Source: Thermoanaerobacterales bacterium (GTDB lineage: Bacteria; Actinomycetota; Acidimicrobiia; Acidimicrobiales; JACDCH01). Taken from it: a stretch of 7,233 nt of DNA. The translations under genes were made by a program, and so were the position numbers. The notes below the pieces were generated by a model. The model saw nothing but the letters and a program-made list of their open reading frames with translations. It had not been told where the DNA came from and ran no database searches. Of the stretch, positions 6,672 to 7,233 are shown piece after piece. The stretch spans positions 1-7,233 of the forward strand of contig PKRH01000148.1 of the NCBI GenBank assembly GCA_017577565.1, in the 5' to 3' direction. Position 1 is the stretch's first letter. Every line of letters begins with the position of its first letter.

Positions 6672-7233
6672 TCAGCCGGCCGGCAGGCGCAGCTCGGCGA
6701 CGACGGCCCGGTGGTCGCTGCCCGGCAGGCCGTGCACGGAGACGCCCGCCACCGCCGTGGCCCGGTCGACGAGCACGTGGTCGATCGCGAGCCCCGGGCC
6801 GAGGCCCCGTGACCAGGTCGGCACCCAACCCCGGCCGCGGGCCGCGGCCGCGTCCACGTAGCCGTCCGCCAGCAGGTCCCGCATGGTCGGCTGGTCGACG
6901 GTGGCGTTGAAGTCGCCGACGAGCAGGTGCACCCGCCCGTCGTCCGCCGGCCGGGGCAGGGTCTGCAGCGTGCGCCGCCACGACCCCAGGTCGCGGCCCA
7001 CCGGCGGGACCGGGTGCACGACGGTCACCTGCACGGGCGGCGCGCCGGGCACGTCGACGAGGCCGGTGGGGTGGGCGGAGCGCCCCTCCACCTCCACGTC
7101 GACGGCCTCGACGGGGTGGCGGCTGTAGAGCCCGGTGCCGTCCGGGCCGGGCCGGGCGTCGATGACCATGTGCGGCAGCAGGTCGGCGACGCCCGCGTCG
7201 AGCAGCGCCCGGTGGAACTCGGGCGTCAGCTCC
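6672..7233 (-). CDS. Endonuclease/exonuclease/phosphatase (EEP) family protein, 5' end beyond the window
   Basis: The frame stays open to the right edge. The visible part starts ELTPEFHRALLDAG, so the start codon lies outside; an internal ATG at 7169 is not the true start. EEP-fold motifs are present: GTGLYSRHPV, the core LLVGDFNAT (GDFNAT encoded at 6900-6917) with the Asp and Asn that bind metal and phosphate, TWSRG...AIDHVLVD, and the C-terminal GSDHRAV (6702-6722) with the catalytic Asp-His pair. The family cleaves phosphodiester or phosphomonoester bonds in nucleic acids, lipids or inositol phosphates with a divalent metal. Actinobacterial members of this type often carry N-terminal membrane helices, which would lie outside the window. 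The substrate cannot be told. It shares strand with the importer but is 115 bases upstream, so an operon link is uncertain. Confidence 0.85.
   Translation of the reverse strand, partial: ELTPEFHRALLDAGVADLLPHMVIDARPGPDGTGLYSRHPVEAVDVEVEGRSAHPTGLVDVPGAPPVQVTVVHPVPPVGRDLGSWRRTLQTLPRPADDGRVHLLVGDFNATVDQPTMRDLLADGYVDAAAARGRGWVPTWSRGLGPGLAIDHVLVDRATAVAGVSVHGLPGSDHRAVVAELRLPAG

Noticed and set aside
3251..6910. Chain of long + strand open frames (3251-4342, 4230-5360, 5321-6910) covering the importer operon
   Set aside because: All are shadows of the - strand operon: low-complexity Asp/Arg/Gly/Val-rich translations, no recognisable folds, while the opposite strand encodes intact transporter proteins.

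Overview
This is a very GC-rich window whose gene content and protein wording point to a high-GC actinobacterium. The Dus and Maf proteins read like actinobacterial members of their families, and the transporter resembles mycobacterial LpqY-SugABC. I cannot fix the genus. A non-mycobacterial, possibly environmental lineage assembled from metagenome or short reads is plausible, because the left edge looks like sequencing noise.

Layout, left to right. Bases 1-240 are almost pure G, then pure G/C, with one A and three T in total. This is probably a technical poly-G artefact at a contig end and carries no credible gene. On the + strand, maf (281-913, nucleotide pyrophosphatase) overlaps dusB (910-2163, tRNA-dihydrouridine synthase) through an ATGA junction. 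DusB carries an unusual stretch of about 30 residues rich in Gly, Pro and Ala near its N-terminus. The 63-base gap 2164-2226 between dusB and the convergent sugC holds a strong two-part stem-loop, probably a bidirectional terminator.

The rest of the window is on the - strand and is read right to left: a 5'-truncated endonuclease/exonuclease/phosphatase (EEP) family protein (6672 to the window edge), then a complete carbohydrate ABC importer operon. The operon encodes a lipoprotein binding protein (5234-6556), two permeases (4290-5225 and 3452-4279) and a MalK-type ATPase (2227-3423). Gene order, protein lengths and many sequence blocks match the mycobacterial trehalose importer LpqY-SugA-SugB-SugC as I recall it. 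The genes are 8-28 bases apart, each with a Shine-Dalgarno sequence, and at two junctions the upstream stop codon overlaps or abuts it. This indicates one transcript with coupled translation.

Together the importer would capture a disaccharide, most likely trehalose or a related alpha-glucoside, at the outer face of the membrane. It would pass it through the SugA/SugB channel using ATP hydrolysed by SugC. No regulator, trehalase or glycosidase is visible in the window. I do not see an undescribed system here. The points most worth a second look are the DusB insertion, the poly-G left edge and the trehalose-type importer.
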